A model generated the notes under the pieces. It worked only from the letters and a program-made list of their open reading frames with translations. It had not been told where the DNA came from and ran no database searches. Source: Helochares maculicollis (Eukaryota > Arthropoda > Insecta > Coleoptera > Hydrophilidae). Taken from it: DNA of 49,792 nt. The stretch lies in the NCBI GenBank assembly GCA_033557835.1, contig JAWQRO010000189.1:1-49792 (forward strand), in the 5' to 3' direction. The translations under genes and the position numbers were made by a program. Below are positions 22,701 through 36,400 of the stretch, in pieces (the stretch's first letter is position 1; each line of letters starts with the position of its first letter).

Positions 22701-25700
22701 TGAACGATTATGATAAACATACTGTGGCCATACAGCCGAAAATACTCGACAATATTTAGTAGCACAAGCATCGTTTCAATAGTTTCGTGCCTGAAAGTCA
22801 TTCAAAGTGCTACCAAAAAGGGTTCCAAACCTTAATTATTTATAAGCAGATGCTAAATAATATTGATACACAATTTAGCAGGATAAGTTTTAGATGCTTA
22901 GATTATAAAATTGTAATAGACATGGGCAACTGGAAGAGTTACAGAACTGCTACCTTGTGATGTATATTAGATTTTGATCGATGCGTCTACAAGAGCCGAA
23001 GCTGATGAAGCAAAACGAATACTTCTCATATAAATTTTATCTATAAAATATTGCATAAATTCAACTACTTATGATTTTACAAAAGGCAGCAAGTAATATT
23101 TATTCAAAGTATTCTCACGATTATTTTTAAAAGTTACGATTTGATATAAAAAATTTGGTTGTAGATACGTATTTGACATTTTAAAACAACAAAGATTATT
23201 CAACTGCTACATGGAACGTTTCCATTAAATTATACTACCTTTTGCAATAAATGGAAGCAATATTAGACTAATCTCTGGTGTTAAAAATAAAAGGTAAATA
23301 AATAGTTAACGTGTTAGCAATGTCTTGTATGAATTTATTGAATATGACAAATATCATTCAAATATTAATTATTAACACAAAGCATAGTTAACAATAATAT
23401 AAAACGTGCAATTTGAGATGTTAACGTATTATTATATAATAACGAGCTAAATTCACAAGAGTGAAGTTGCTGAAATACAATAATCCAAGGGGTAAAATTT
23501 GATTTTTTCGTAATTGTCCCTTGTCCCATAGAAATGGGAGTACAAGATTGTTTTTCTTCTGAAGTTAAATAAACGTGGCTTTTATTGTTTTTTGAAATGT
23601 GTGATTTGTAGAATTTATCCAAATATTTCTTGCGACGATGTATTGTTGTTGTTATATTTTTAAATGTCTGCACCATCTTAAAGTAGTATTTGGGCGTCAG
23701 CATGTGGTTTCGACAGTATATTTTCAACAATTGAGTACAAAAGTTATTTTTATCTATTTTAACATATATAGTCACAACTATTTAATATCTTTCAGTAATT
23801 AATTAGGAATTTTAATCGACATTTACCCACAAAACATCTAGAACGTTGCCAAATCAGCATATTTTTACTTAACAAGCGAAAGATTTATAGGTGTGTCGTC
23901 AATGGAAACAAGCAAATTTTAATAATTTTCTCATTTAACAAGACGCGTTCTCTTCCAAAGTGACGTTCATAATGAAACGGCAAAATGGTGCTATAAAAAT
24001 TAATTACTTTCAGGTTCGAACGTATAAAATTGTTGTGTTTTTAATTTTTTTACAATTATGTAAATGCTGAATGTCGTATAAACGTCTAGCGTGACAAGCA
24101 TGTGGCATATCAGCCGACATACTGAGTGGCTGACAAGGACCGTATGGGGAGCTTGTTTGAGTTGCATGATACATACATTATATTCCATTTGTAACATGAA
24201 TACATGCTTCTAAAGGAACATATAATTTGGGTATTTTATTAAGTAATTTGAATTTGAATCGCAATTATCGATTTAGTAAAATCTAAGCACATGTACTTGG
24301 TTATACTGAAATAATGGAAGTTTTGTTGCTTGAAATGAAGTTGCTATCCTAAGCATGAACATTATTATCTTTGGAATGTACAGTAGTCAGTTAATTTTTA
24401 CAGAATTGTCAAGTAACGAGAAGTTATGCTTTTAACGTGTTTTTAACATGCGTTATTAATACTATCGTAAAATAACAAAGCCTAATGAAAAACATAATAG
24501 CTTCATTTTTGCATGTAGTAAACTAGAAGTATTCGGCAGAATGTGCCAAGCAAAGTGGCAAATTTCATACGAATTGAAAGTACCTTATGGACTGATGAGA
24601 TTATGAAGATTAGTGTGGAAGATACCTAGCTTTATTTTGTCATTTGATAGATTATTTGCTAAATTTTCAGTCTAAGGTATGACTAGCCTGCATGTACTAA
24701 AGCTTTCCTTGAATATTTACAATAACCTCAATTTTTAACACCGCAACTTTTGATATAAGAAAGACCTTACACATACCAAAAATATTTTCACACCATAATA
24801 ACCCATTTTCCATCCAGGTACAACCATGTGTTATTAAACGGTATGTAAATTACACCAAAACTCTCGCTCATTGTTAGCGATATCTTTGAACGAAATCTCC
24901 TATTTGCATAATTAATTTGAGTGTTATTTGTTAATTAGTCACAGGTAGTGGCGAATTCGGCATGAACGCGCTCAAAACAATTCACCTTCTCTATAAACAC
25001 CTTATCAGTTGGCGTTCACTGTCTGAAATATGTTCAACGTCAACAAAAAAATGTTTTATATATATGTAGTTTATAAAAATTCGAGACTGTTTTAATCCGA
25101 AACGTATAAGAATCCAGTATCATAAATCTTTGTGTGACCTCGTAAATTACGAACAGTTGTACTTAAATATTCCAGATTATAAATAACTGAATACGATAGT
25201 CAGCTTAAGCTCAACACACACAGCCGCAAGAAGACAGAGAAAGACGTTTATAAAAAGCATTTTCTAATACCTGTGTTCGCAGAGAGCTTGTTTCCATGTC
25301 AGATTTAACATTTACTTTTTGGTATTAGCTGTTTTGCAAAACACAAAAATTAATCAATTTCTAATTATGCGACACCTGGTCATAAATTATACCATGAGCC
25401 TAGCTGACGCATGGAATTATTGTTGTACAACTATTCGAGAAGAATCCGAAGCATTTTTAATGGCTTGTTAGTTTAAAATATGTATAAAAGTGCATCCTTT
25501 TTATTTATTGCCTCTTAGATAACATGCCGGCTACTTCTTTCACGGTACGGCGCACGCATCAATTCACTTCACCGTTTTTGGCTGGAAGTTGATTTTTTTT
25601 CTCGACTGGAATTAGAATTTTCAGGGGCACACCAAAAATAAGAAGCCAACTAAAATTCTACGGGAGATTCTAAAATCTGAACCTTAAAAGTATTTTAGTT

Positions 25701-26039
25701 TTGTATTTATTATTCAAACGAGTTCGCTCTAATAAATTTGGCGGAACATATATTTGTACGCAACAAATTATTTAATTTACTAGGACGGGACGTTGGCAAA
25801 CAAAAGTTTAATTTATTTGGACGAATTATGGGATCTAGCAATACAATATTTTAAGTGTTAGCGGTTTATATTTTTAAGTAAAAAAATAAATTTGGCGCTT
25901 TCATAACAATAACGAATACTTGAATGATAGAATAAATTCATAAATCTAAAAAAACAATAAGTGAGTATACGCAAAAAAGAAATAAATGTTTATAGACAGT
26001 GAAAATTAAAAATAGAAAATAGTAAAATTAAAAGGCCAA
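19760..26039. other. Gene-free intronic stretch
   Basis: Uniformly AT-rich. The longest frame in the window (136 codons, minus, 23365-23775) is here, but it is Lys/Asn/Ile/Thr-rich with no motif, as expected by chance. Nothing else recognisable. Confidence 0.55.
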
Positions 26040-26276
26040 GTGAAAATTTATATGCATTTGAATGGCGGTTCAAAAATGCCATTGTATTTAATTGCTACCT
26101 ATTTAGAGGATGAACGCGAAGGCCATACATCAATACGGGACATACTTGCACGCTACGTGCCTAGAACCAATGGCAAGGAGAATTTTTCCAACGTAAATTT
26201 TTTCTCAAAGGGAAACGTAACGCTGTCGGAAAATTCAGCCACGTTGCGCTGCCTCGTGGTTGAATTTTCCTTTTAA
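26040..26276 (+). CDS. Weak ORF ending in a hairpin
   Basis: A 78-codon frame whose upstream limit is a GTG; the first ATG is at about 26052. It includes PLYLIATYLEDEREGHTSIR and DILARYVPRTNGKENF, with fairly ordinary codons. It ends TTTTAA inside the right arm region of a strong inverted repeat (26228-26270), which suggests this may be a mobile-element end or a structured RNA rather than a gene. No family recognised. Confidence 0.15.
   Translation: MKIYMHLNGGSKMPLYLIATYLEDEREGHTSIRDILARYVPRTNGKENFSNVNFFSKGNVTLSENSATLRCLVVEFSF
26228..26270. repeat. 16-bp-arm inverted repeat (hairpin)
   Basis: GGAAAATTCAGCCACG at 26228-26243 and CGTGGTTGAATTTTCC at 26255-26270 are complementary except for one position, which is a G-U pair in RNA. 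The loop is 11 bases, ttgcgctgcct. The arms are GC-richer than the region. No CTRR-type Helitron end or TA target duplication is evident next to it. Confidence 0.75.
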
Positions 26277-29200
26277 AACTTCACGTCGGCAACAGCAATG
26301 TAGTTGAAAATTATTGAAAAGTACAAAACATTATTCACAGTTCACCCTTGCAGGGTGATCACATCCCTAAAACTAAGGGTGCGAGAGGAGAAGGGAAGAC
26401 ACATCAGAAAGGAAATAGACAGACAGTTATAAATGGTTAGAAAAATTATCGGAGCATTTCTTATTCGATCCAAATACTATACAAACATTTCGCTATTGCT
26501 GCGCTGCTCTGCGAACCCCTAAGTACTATTTGAATCACAAAGTATTCTGCCAGGATTGTCTATGTGAAAAAAACGCACCAACTTCGCTTTTCAATATTGA
26601 TTATGTACGGTGCATGTAATACTACAACATGTAAGCAGGTCTTTAAATAAACTTGGGTGTTCTGCTTTGCCATCTAAAGCATAACAGATCGTGTTTATTG
26701 CATGGTTGTTAACGTTAACAACTTCCGCGAATCTAGTCACGAAATTTAACAAATACTAAAATCCGTAAATTATTTTATGCTGCTATTAAATATTTTTGCT
26801 TCAGAAACGCAGTTTTGCACTACAAAGCCATTTTGACTAAATTTGCGTTGAAAGCGTTACTTGGCTTTCCCAGAGTTATTTTACGTCGTATGACGGGAAG
26901 AAGTAGCTTTTGCAGAATTTCAAATAAACGATGCGTTTGTGCGTGTACAGTTTAAAAATAATTACTGCACGCGATGCATCGGAGCTACCGGTTACTGATT
27001 AGAAAAAATAAATTTGTAAGTGCTGGCGGATATACAAATTTCAATATAAAATACACATTCAGATACACAGATCTCCTTTCAGATACATTTGTTATGACCC
27101 CGACATTACAACGTTCCGAAAGGGTCATCAGACATCTTGTCAAGCCAAGAGTGACAAGTGAATGACAGGCGCTGGAATCAGCAACTCGTATTCAATCCAA
27201 CACATAATAGACATGATATATTTCAATATAGTTATGAACGGGAAAAAAGAACAGCATTTGCAAGTCTTGCTCGGCGATAATCAATTCAGCGTATCGGAAA
27301 CGCGAAAAAATCGAAGTCTTACAGCACGATTAAAATTAGCTGAGGGAAATAACGAGTTTATTAATATGTACCATATTGTAGATTATTTTATGCTTGTTTA
27401 ATGGTAGCTTGCTGTCTTCGTCGCTCACATGTTTAAAGCGCTATTTCCTATTAATAGCTCCATGTCTTGAATAAGGCGACTTTCTTATTAATTAGCTCTA
27501 GTTTGCTAATTATGTAGATCCTGGTTTGTTTGCAAAGTTACTTGAAAAATTAATAGTATTAAAACGCTCTTGTAGGTATATATTTTAATTAATGATATTT
27601 TTGGCATAGAAGTTTAATGGATAAGATGTATTCAATTTTGTAGTTTTACTAGCAGGTCTGTCATTTTATGTTTAAAAGGAGCATCCGTACTTTTGCTAAA
27701 AATCAAAGGAATTCTATGCAACTGGTAAAGGGATCGCAAAGTCTATGTGATGCTTAATTTTCAGTTTTATTCAGAGCGTCTCACCGTAAAAAATTCATTC
27801 GCTACATTTCGCCAAGCTTTAAAAAGGTTTCAGAAATTCCCTTATCGCAATCAAAACATCAGCCAATGCAGTGACGTGACGTTTACTGGAAATATTTATG
27901 AACAGCACTCCTTTCAGTTCGTGGAGTCTACAGTCCATAATTAATCAAAGTTCAACCGTTCGAAAAGGAAACAAAACAATAGGTTTAAATACACGGAGCA
28001 GGAAATATTCGCGAATTCACTATCGAACTTCGTTAATCATAAAATTTAATTTTCCTTTTGCACCGCGAGGCTATGGGGGCTAAAAAGAGTTTGGCTTTTT
28101 AACAGTAGTGATGATATATTTAGAAGACAGTAGAAAGTAATTTTATTGCTAGAATAGTATGATAATCTTGAAACCTAGATATATTTTGATTATTTCTATT
28201 TAGTAGTCTTTAGCTTCATGACATTTTTAATTTCGGCAAGATAAAAGGATGGTGTTGCAAGCATGAAAACATTAGAGATTGAGAGTTTGACGGTTCTTCT
28301 GACTTGAAGTTTCTCTGAATCCATTTTGACCATTTTAGGCATAACGTTTGTATGTGTGTTTATGTGTGTGTGTAATTGTGTAAAAGCAATATACGTACCA
28401 AATTTTTGGGCATTTAGAATTACCAGAAGAAGCGATGAACATAGATCTATAGTTAAAAAAACATTAAAATTGCTCATTTAAAATATTTCGTAATTACTGT
28501 ACGTTAAAAACGGTAACGTTACATTTAAATTAGCGTCTGAATTTTATGTTCCAGATTTCCTTAAATATATTGGCTAATTAACGGAAACTACGAATGAATT
28601 AGGAAGTGAAGATTTAAGATTTGTTACTTCAAACTTTTCTCAATTACAAAGGATTCATATTAATGTAACGTTCTGTATAATAATATAGTTTTGCTACGTA
28701 AAAATGTACTAGATACCAAACAAGTCATAAAATGAGCAGGTTTTTGCTTTGCTTAGTCAGAGTTTGCTCACTCATTCTTCGCAGACTTAGTATTAATTAA
28801 AAAATGAATTTGTAGCAACATAAAAATCTAAGCTACTTATTCCAAATGTTTTATATATATATTTTCTATACATATAGAAACGGAGCATTACATAAATAAA
28901 AGATTCGCTGAATCCAGGCCGGGGTGAATTCAGAAATGATTATGCTTGAAAATATTTGTGAATATTTTCTACTCAACTGACAACCAGACTTACCGAAGAG
29001 TTTTCTCTTCAAGAATCAATTTGCGTCCGGTCTGTTCTAGAGTATCTTAGAGGATTGCTCAGTTAACAAATCAATTAATAGTACAGCGTAGCGGAAGAAA
29101 CAATTAATTGGATATATAAGGTGAAGTGTGAATCAGCGGAAAAAGTGACAAGTTATATGAATCAAAAGACATATGGTAACTTAAAAAAATATACAATTTG

Positions 29201-32200
29201 CAGATAAAAAAATTACAAAGTGTACATAAGATTATAATAATTAGCCTGCGTGTTATTATATCGAAAATTACATTAGTTTTAGAATCCCAAAGTGAGATTT
29301 TTACAAAATAGCTTACCCATTATTAAAGAAAGTTTTTCTTTTAGGAAATGTTTCGTCTCTGTTTTGTCAACTGTTAACTATATCAGAAAACTAAACCTAA
29401 TCACAAAGACATCAGTTGTTTCAATCTTCACTAATTTCAAAAATCAAAGATGCGCATAAAGCTACAGTTTCTAGAGTGAAAACTGAAATTAAATTCATAT
29501 ACATAAATAACATTTTGCATAGCTTCGTTTCAAAATTTTGAAAAAATCAACAGACTAACATGAAATGCATTTTTCAAATAGGCTTTCTATTAATTCCTCA
29601 TTCAAACTGCATATTGTTAGCGCCATCAATTCAACATGCGTTCTACGTCTTGTAAAATTGTTAAAGGAAGAAACTAATTTATTTCCATTTTATGTTTGAC
29701 AAAATGCAACTTTCGAATTTACATGTGCAGCTTATTATCGCATTATTGAATACATAATTGCGTGAGTACATACGAAATTTACATTTATAATATCTAAAGT
29801 GCACATTACCATATGTGTATTTCGCGGTATACTTATTGCCATTTTCAGCAAGTTATTTATCAAACCATTAAACCATTCAGTTTTACCATAAAACTCGAAC
29901 TAGTATGCATTTTTCAAATGCGTGAGAAAATTTAAAAATAAGCACCTCATGCAATGAGTAAGTTTTGTTTGCTTTTACTATATTGCTGCTTTATTCTTTA
30001 ATAAATAAAATTAATCATGCAGAGGATTAACAGACTCTTTCAAATTTATCGTTTTGTCTTCTTAGCTACTCATTTGAATAATTTTAACCATCGAGTACAT
30101 AACGAGAAACGGGGGAAAATAGTTGTAAATAATTATTTGTTGAGACTATTCTGACAAATATATAGTAAATTTGGAATAAGTATAGAATAGTATCTCTTAA
30201 CATTGATAGAAACTAGGTAGTTGGTGTGTAGTCAATTCCTAATAGATACCGCTTCATAAAAATGAAGCCACGAAAACATCGCGTGATAATGCGAACTGAA
30301 ACATGAGATTTAACTATATCTAATGCGAAATAACACCTATATTCTCTCCCTCTTCGTTATTTTAAAGGCCATCGACTTCGGAAAGGGATGGAAGAGGCAT
30401 TATTTAAAAGCACATAGAGGGTTTTTTTCAACGAACGCACTGGAGGGATCGGACTGGGGATCATTTATTTTATATTAATCATTCAATGAATTGAAAACCA
30501 CCCTGTATTTAAATTTAAGTGTTTTATCCTCAATAATACTCAAGGGATTCCCACTGCATATGCTTTTTGCTTTAACCAACACCAGTATAAATAGATATTT
30601 CAACTTAGGTGTAAATTTAAATTAAATTGGGGTGGCAATGACACCAAGCGTCGCTTGTGTATTTAATGATTATGACCTTTGCCTGAGTCAACACAAAATG
30701 AGTTGGAAAATTGAATAACTACTTTCTAAAGAATGATTTTTATGTTTTGTTAGATGGGCAAACGTGCAATTAGATTTGAAATATAGATCAATTGATTCAT
30801 GCTATCAAAGTGTTGCAATATTCTAATTGCTAACCTATGCCAAGCACATTCCATATCGCTCAATACCTAAAGATAATGATAAGTACAAGTAATAAATACA
30901 TCATCAAATAATATACAAATAAAAATTATTTATGTAGTTATCTGAAGCTAATGCCGATATGAAGTAACAAATGTAGCACGTCTATTCGATCAATTTAGTG
31001 TGAACTCTACTCTAGATAATAATAAGTAGTTCTGCATTAGCTTTAGTAGCTGCTTTGATTAATTTACTGGAGGTCCTCAGAAGAACGTTTGAAGATAGAT
31101 ATTGCCTTATCTTCTGTTACGTACCTTTTATTTTCAGGTCTGTCGGCAAACAATAAAGAACCAAATTAATTTCATACAAACCATTTACAAGAGCTGTTAA
31201 GCATCTTGACAAACAACTATAAAATATGACCGCGCTGAAAAAGCCTCTACTCTTGCATAAATAAAATATTTGATATAAAACCATATATTACGATTGCATG
31301 CCGTACGGTACATTCCTGTATTGTTGTGTGTACACACCGAGGCGGTTAGATTACATATGTGTGACCATCAGGGTCGTCTCTTGGCTACGGCGGTGTGCCT
31401 ACTATTCATATTAATTTTAACTTACAGCCTATTAGTTTTACTGTAGTCTTATTTTCGATTAGTCAGATAGTTACTCATTTTAATATTATTATATTATTTA
31501 TTCATTTGGCGATTCGCTAATTGTAAGTTGGTAAACAAAAACCAGCAGATTAAAAAAAATTCTGATATATAGCTTGAAATGTGTTAACGGCAACAATAGC
31601 AATTATCTTAGATTGCAATCCATATTTGGCTACATAAATGCTAAGAGCAACATAAAGTGTGGGAATGAGTTTTATTTCCTCAATCAGCTAAATCTGCAGT
31701 TTCAAGTGTACGAACAGCATGTTTGCACTCATCACGTAATTAATTTCTTTAAATTAAAACGTATCTACGTGTTGGTGATGAATAATTAATGTTTGAAAAT
31801 TCTTTTTTGTTACTTTTCTTAGGTGTACTCCATACACCTAGAACCGGCTCTGATAACAGTAACGCACGCACATTAATTTAATAATATACCTTCCGAGTTA
31901 TGCGCATCGACAAGCAACATAAATCACGTTAACTCCGTATTTAGATTTATAATTGTTATTGACGAAATTTGAACTTGTAAAACATCTGATATGCAAGTGC
32001 AACGCGAACACAAAGCGCCGTAAGAATGTCCAAGGGCCGCTTCCAAACGTAGACCTACCAAGCGGGCACCAGAGTATAAATCATCAATCACTCTCCGACT
32101 TGAAACGGTTGAAACAAAGCAGTATATAAGACCAGCGGGAAATACGAACTATAAGATTCTAACGAGACTATACTTAGCGAAAGATGTTATTGTGTGGATC

Positions 32201-32931
32201 TTTTTATTCAATTACAAAAACCGCACGGCCCAGGATTTCATAAATAGATGATTGATAGTTTCTCAGATTAATTGAATCTTGAATTGTGCGATTTACAGCC
32301 GTCTCAAGTCCGTTTACCATAGTTAGAAGGCTCCAACAGTATGCTCTGAATGGAAATGTCGTTTTATCCTCTTTTTCTAAGGTTGAAATTTTAGCCGCTT
32401 TTGAATATTTAAATATCTTTATTTAAATTTGATACGGTTTCTTTAGTGCTAGTTTCAAGACACTGTCCTTAAAGGCTTGCGATATTTGTTATTCTAAAAA
32501 GTATTTTATACCACGTCAATCTAGCTTTTGTCTTCTTTATGATACCACATTTACCTATTGTAATCGTTGTTATTTGAAACTCTTAATTTTATTAATACCA
32601 AAATACAATTTTTATACAAATTCATTTTATTAGCATCATCACACAAAGTTGACGTTTTAATGGAACTATCTGCTTTGTTAAATAGATAGTTTACTTTAAT
32701 AGAGAGCATTTGTTAAAACTGTGCCTACATTGTAATATTTGTCGTAGTAAAGCAATTAGAAATTATCATATAACTTAAGCAAATTTTTGATGTATTACAT
32801 ATACTATATTTAATCGCCTTTATAAATATTCCTGGCCAAGATTTATTGATAGTATAAGCGGTGGCAGCATTTTGGAACAAATTTATAAGCTACGTTCATA
32901 AAGGCTATAAATAATATCAGAGTAGTTTAAT
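26277..32931. other. Gene-free intronic stretch
   Basis: AT-rich, with a small GC-richer dyad (CACCCTtgcAGGGTG near 26343) and a TG microsatellite. A TATA-like tatataag occurs at 32123 but no transcript start or ORF can be tied to it. Confidence 0.55.
28346..28380. repeat. Interrupted TG microsatellite
   Basis: A run of TG and TATG words (tatgtgtgtttatgtgtgtg and continuation) in otherwise AT-rich DNA. Confidence 0.7.
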
Positions 32932-33430
32932 CCGAAATTGATAAACTCTGACCAAAAGAACCTTTACATCGATCAAGAGATGTGGAATAACGTCAACGAC
33001 GATCTAGATTTGCTCGAAAGAGTCATAACTGATGACAAAACATGCGTACAACATCAAAACCAAAGCTCAATCAACTTCATAAAAGCGACTAGAAAAGCCA
33101 AACTCGAAAAAGTTCGGTTAAAAGTAAAGCCTTCGGTCACCGTTTTCTATCTTTACAGTGGCATGGTGCATTAAGAGATTTAACTAAAAGGTCGTGCGGT
33201 CAATAGAGAATATAATCTTGAAGTTATACATGGAGTAGTACAAGAAAACACCCAGAATGTTGGCAAAACAAATCATTGCTCTTAGATCACGATAATATAC
33301 TAGCGTCAGCCACTGTATTCCCCCGGCTTGACCCTCAGCGTGTCAGCTTGAACTGAAGAGACCCGCTAAAAGCGGAAACTTTGCTCCGTGGAGGAGATTA
33401 AGACCGCTAATTCGAAGAACTCAAGGCCAA
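32932..33430 (+). pseudogene. Decayed mariner transposase
   Basis: A cut-and-paste transposase relic. The opening frame reads INSDQKNLYIDQ, then LDLLERVITDDKT, matching LTPDQK...DFL.RVITGDES with the first catalytic Asp at 33034. After two stops comes GRAVNREYNLEV (family: GRTVN.EYYLEV). A frame change leads to ECWQNKSLLLDHDN, the HHDN block, with the second Asp at 33291. A further frame change gives YSPGLTL (33316-33336), where the family has YSPDLAP, so the third catalytic Asp is Gly. Only about 11 residues separate the last two sites instead of about 34, showing an internal deletion. SVEEIKTA near 33388 is the family C-terminal motif. N-terminal helix-turn-helix and terminal repeats are not seen. 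It is inactive. Confidence 0.85.
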
Positions 33431-36400
33431 GAGAAAAGGTATAAATAATCCTTCTTTGCATTTCTCCTGTACGTGCATAATTTGCGGAGGCTCAAGGAAA
33501 ACAAATTATTTTTCTAATGTAGTAGATACCCATCTCTCCTCCATCTAAATTACTGAAATGAATATATTTAAATTGGCTTAGTTGTACTTTGTAAGTCTTA
33601 CTTAATGCTCTATTCCATTTACTAGGGTAAATATGTAATTACAATATGGATAAAATTGTCACGCAGTATCACTAATTTTATATTGCTTGCATATGACTCA
33701 CATTAAATTCAATTTGTCTGAAACGCTGTAGATATTCATGTAAATCTATCTATTAGTGTTTGGTCCCTTACAAAGTATATTACAAAAATTGACTTAGGAC
33801 AACTTTTATCCCAATTTTTATATCCTTTGCCGCCCTTTACCACCCTTACCTCTAGCATTATTGCACTTGACTAGGTAACGATAGGAGAACAACAGCGGAC
33901 TAAAAAACGCATCAGTTATTTTTAAATGTTTTTCTTACCAAGCTTGGTTGTAGACAATCACAGTATATTTATCAAAGGCGATACATTTGATTGATAGACT
34001 TGTCGGGTTAATGTTCTGTTTTGTAGACCGTGCGTGTGCAGCGCGGTAGTCGCTGCCAATGAACGTGTACAGAACGGTGCGATAATTTGTTTTGCTTCGA
34101 TTGCCGATTGATAGATGAGATTATAATTTTAATTACAACCGTTTAGATACGAATTTTTGTGCGGGTGATCTTAGATTGCACAGAAACAGAACAAAAAGTT
34201 TCACTCGTTGGCTTCTCGATACAACATTCTAGTTACTATCAGAAATTTATCACCATGAATTCACAACATTTATAATATAATATAATGCATGGTATTGACA
34301 CAACTGAAAATCATTTCTTCAATTATTTATTCTTGAAACAATTTATTAATATATTTGTCTATTAAATACATATAGTATTATTAGGTCTGCATTGAACTAT
34401 CAATCAACTCGTATTAGCCGGCTTATGATGACATTGGAGTCCTCATAGTTCCGCAATTTCAAGTATACTATAGATTTACTGGACGCCTAAACAAGCGCAA
34501 ACTTGAATAATTAACACGAATAATTGCAGTAAGCAGCAGAGATAATTCCACCTACGATTCTACGGCCCCCAAATAGAAAAATCAATTAAAAATATGATTA
34601 AAAGCAAGTTTCTCCGGCATCGGTTTCAGCTCTTTCCGTGTTTAGAATATTCAATGATTTTTATTCAGATTCGTTTCTAGTAGGACATGTTTTCGTGTAT
34701 GTATTTGGTTACTGTTGCCTAACACTTTATCAATGTGTTCAATATTTACAAGCGACAGAATATCAAACAGAACGCATAGTAAGCAGTACAAGGCCTCGTT
34801 ATATAAAAATGTATACGATATTCGCATTCCAGACTTTACTAAAATGACCAAAATACCAAACCGCTGTAGCGAGAACCTTACAACTTTATTAAGCCACCCA
34901 GGAATATTCCTATAATTCCTAAATATAAAGACGTAATTAATTTCAATTGTATACTGCAAACGTAACCGTTATTCAACTTGGTATTTCTACAGCTAAAGGT
35001 TACTTACTTCACAGCAAGCTCCACGTTACAGGCTAGTCGCATAGTTCTAACGCATGAAATATAGCTCCAGCTTAAAATGAAGCTTTCTATACGTCATTAT
35101 GCGGACTGTTCAAATATACGATATGCAACAGAGACGTCCACTTTTAAATGTGGACGAGAAACTCAAATTGATATATAATTTACACCTACAGCAGCAGCCT
35201 CAAAAAGCAATAAATTCCTATGAATAAATACATATGGCATAATGTACCATCTAGTTAATAAGAAACCCGTACGAAAGGTAAAATACACAGACATGACATA
35301 CGGTGGTTAACGTATGTATTAAAATATTACCAGAGCCGATTTCGTACATTTCATATTTTAATCAGTAGACAATTTGCATGTTTCTCCTGAGCCCGGGTCG
35401 GATGTGGAAGAAGGCATATTAATCTTACATCATACTTATAAAGTGAACTCCTGTAATCTCTAATGAGCGATCTATTATTTGTGGATTTTATTGACGGAAA
35501 GATTAATTCACCAATTTAAAACTAATAAATATTAACGGAAACTGGTTTTAAGTATTCTAACCGCGTTTGTATTGAAATATAAGGAACCTGAGAAAATAAT
35601 CCAAACCTACACCTACACTATTAATCTTAATACTTGCCATTTTTTTGGTAGCTTTTTCGTTACGGCACCTTCAAAGAAACGGTACTTTTGCAGTGGCTCA
35701 CTGTTGAGTAAACAATAAAAAATTAAGCGGAAATTTTTTGAGTTTGGGTATAAAAGTCTTTTTCTATTGAAAATGTAGATTTTTTGTTACATCTTTTGTC
35801 AAGTAACTATTTTTGTGCTAAGGCTATTATTTTAAGTACTAAGTAAATTTAAGAAGATTTCACGTCAACTAGGTTGTATTAATTTTATAAAAAGCTATAG
35901 GTCATGCAGGTATCATGAATATTGTTAAATTTCCATTTGTCTTTGTCTAGTGGAACAATCAAATGTGTCAAAACGGCTACTGATAAGGGCAATATAATGT
36001 TAGAACAAATTTTATACAGACTCGTAGATAGTTTTCGCGTCATCATTAATGTAAAAATACTTTGTATGGCAAAATAATCGCCTTAAACCTTCTTTTAATT
36101 TCGATGCTCTGTTTTGCAAACAAATTGTCGTTGATATATGGTGAGCATCACGACTTGTACATCTATTACTTTCAATCAGCAACGTACCGGCTCGGTAATA
36201 TGATTAAAACATCGTTTATATGCGCAACTTCATTATTTTAAAACAATCTCGCCAATTAATGAGAATATTGCAGCGCTGATTTATAACAATAGTTTTTACA
36301 GAGAACAATTTCAATTAGAAGAAAATGCGGTTCCAATCACTGCCCACAATCTATATGCAAATTGCAAATAAACTTAACCACTTAACAGTAATAAAGTTAC

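Noticed and set aside
23365..23775. Longest ORF in the window, 136 codons, minus strand
   Set aside because: Composition is Lys/Asn/Ile/Thr-rich as in AT-rich noncoding DNA, with no motif or GC rise.
24000..24030. tRNA B-box-like ggttcgaac
   Set aside because: No acceptor stem or A-box at the right distance; no cloverleaf can be drawn.
24810..24830. Partial match (catccaggta) to reverse-strand YPWM codons
   Set aside because: The bases do not encode Tyr-Pro-Trp-Met in any frame; no Scr hexapeptide exon here.
32123..32160. TATA-box-like tatataag as a core promoter
   Set aside because: TATA words are expected by chance in this base composition, and no initiator, ORF or exon follows.
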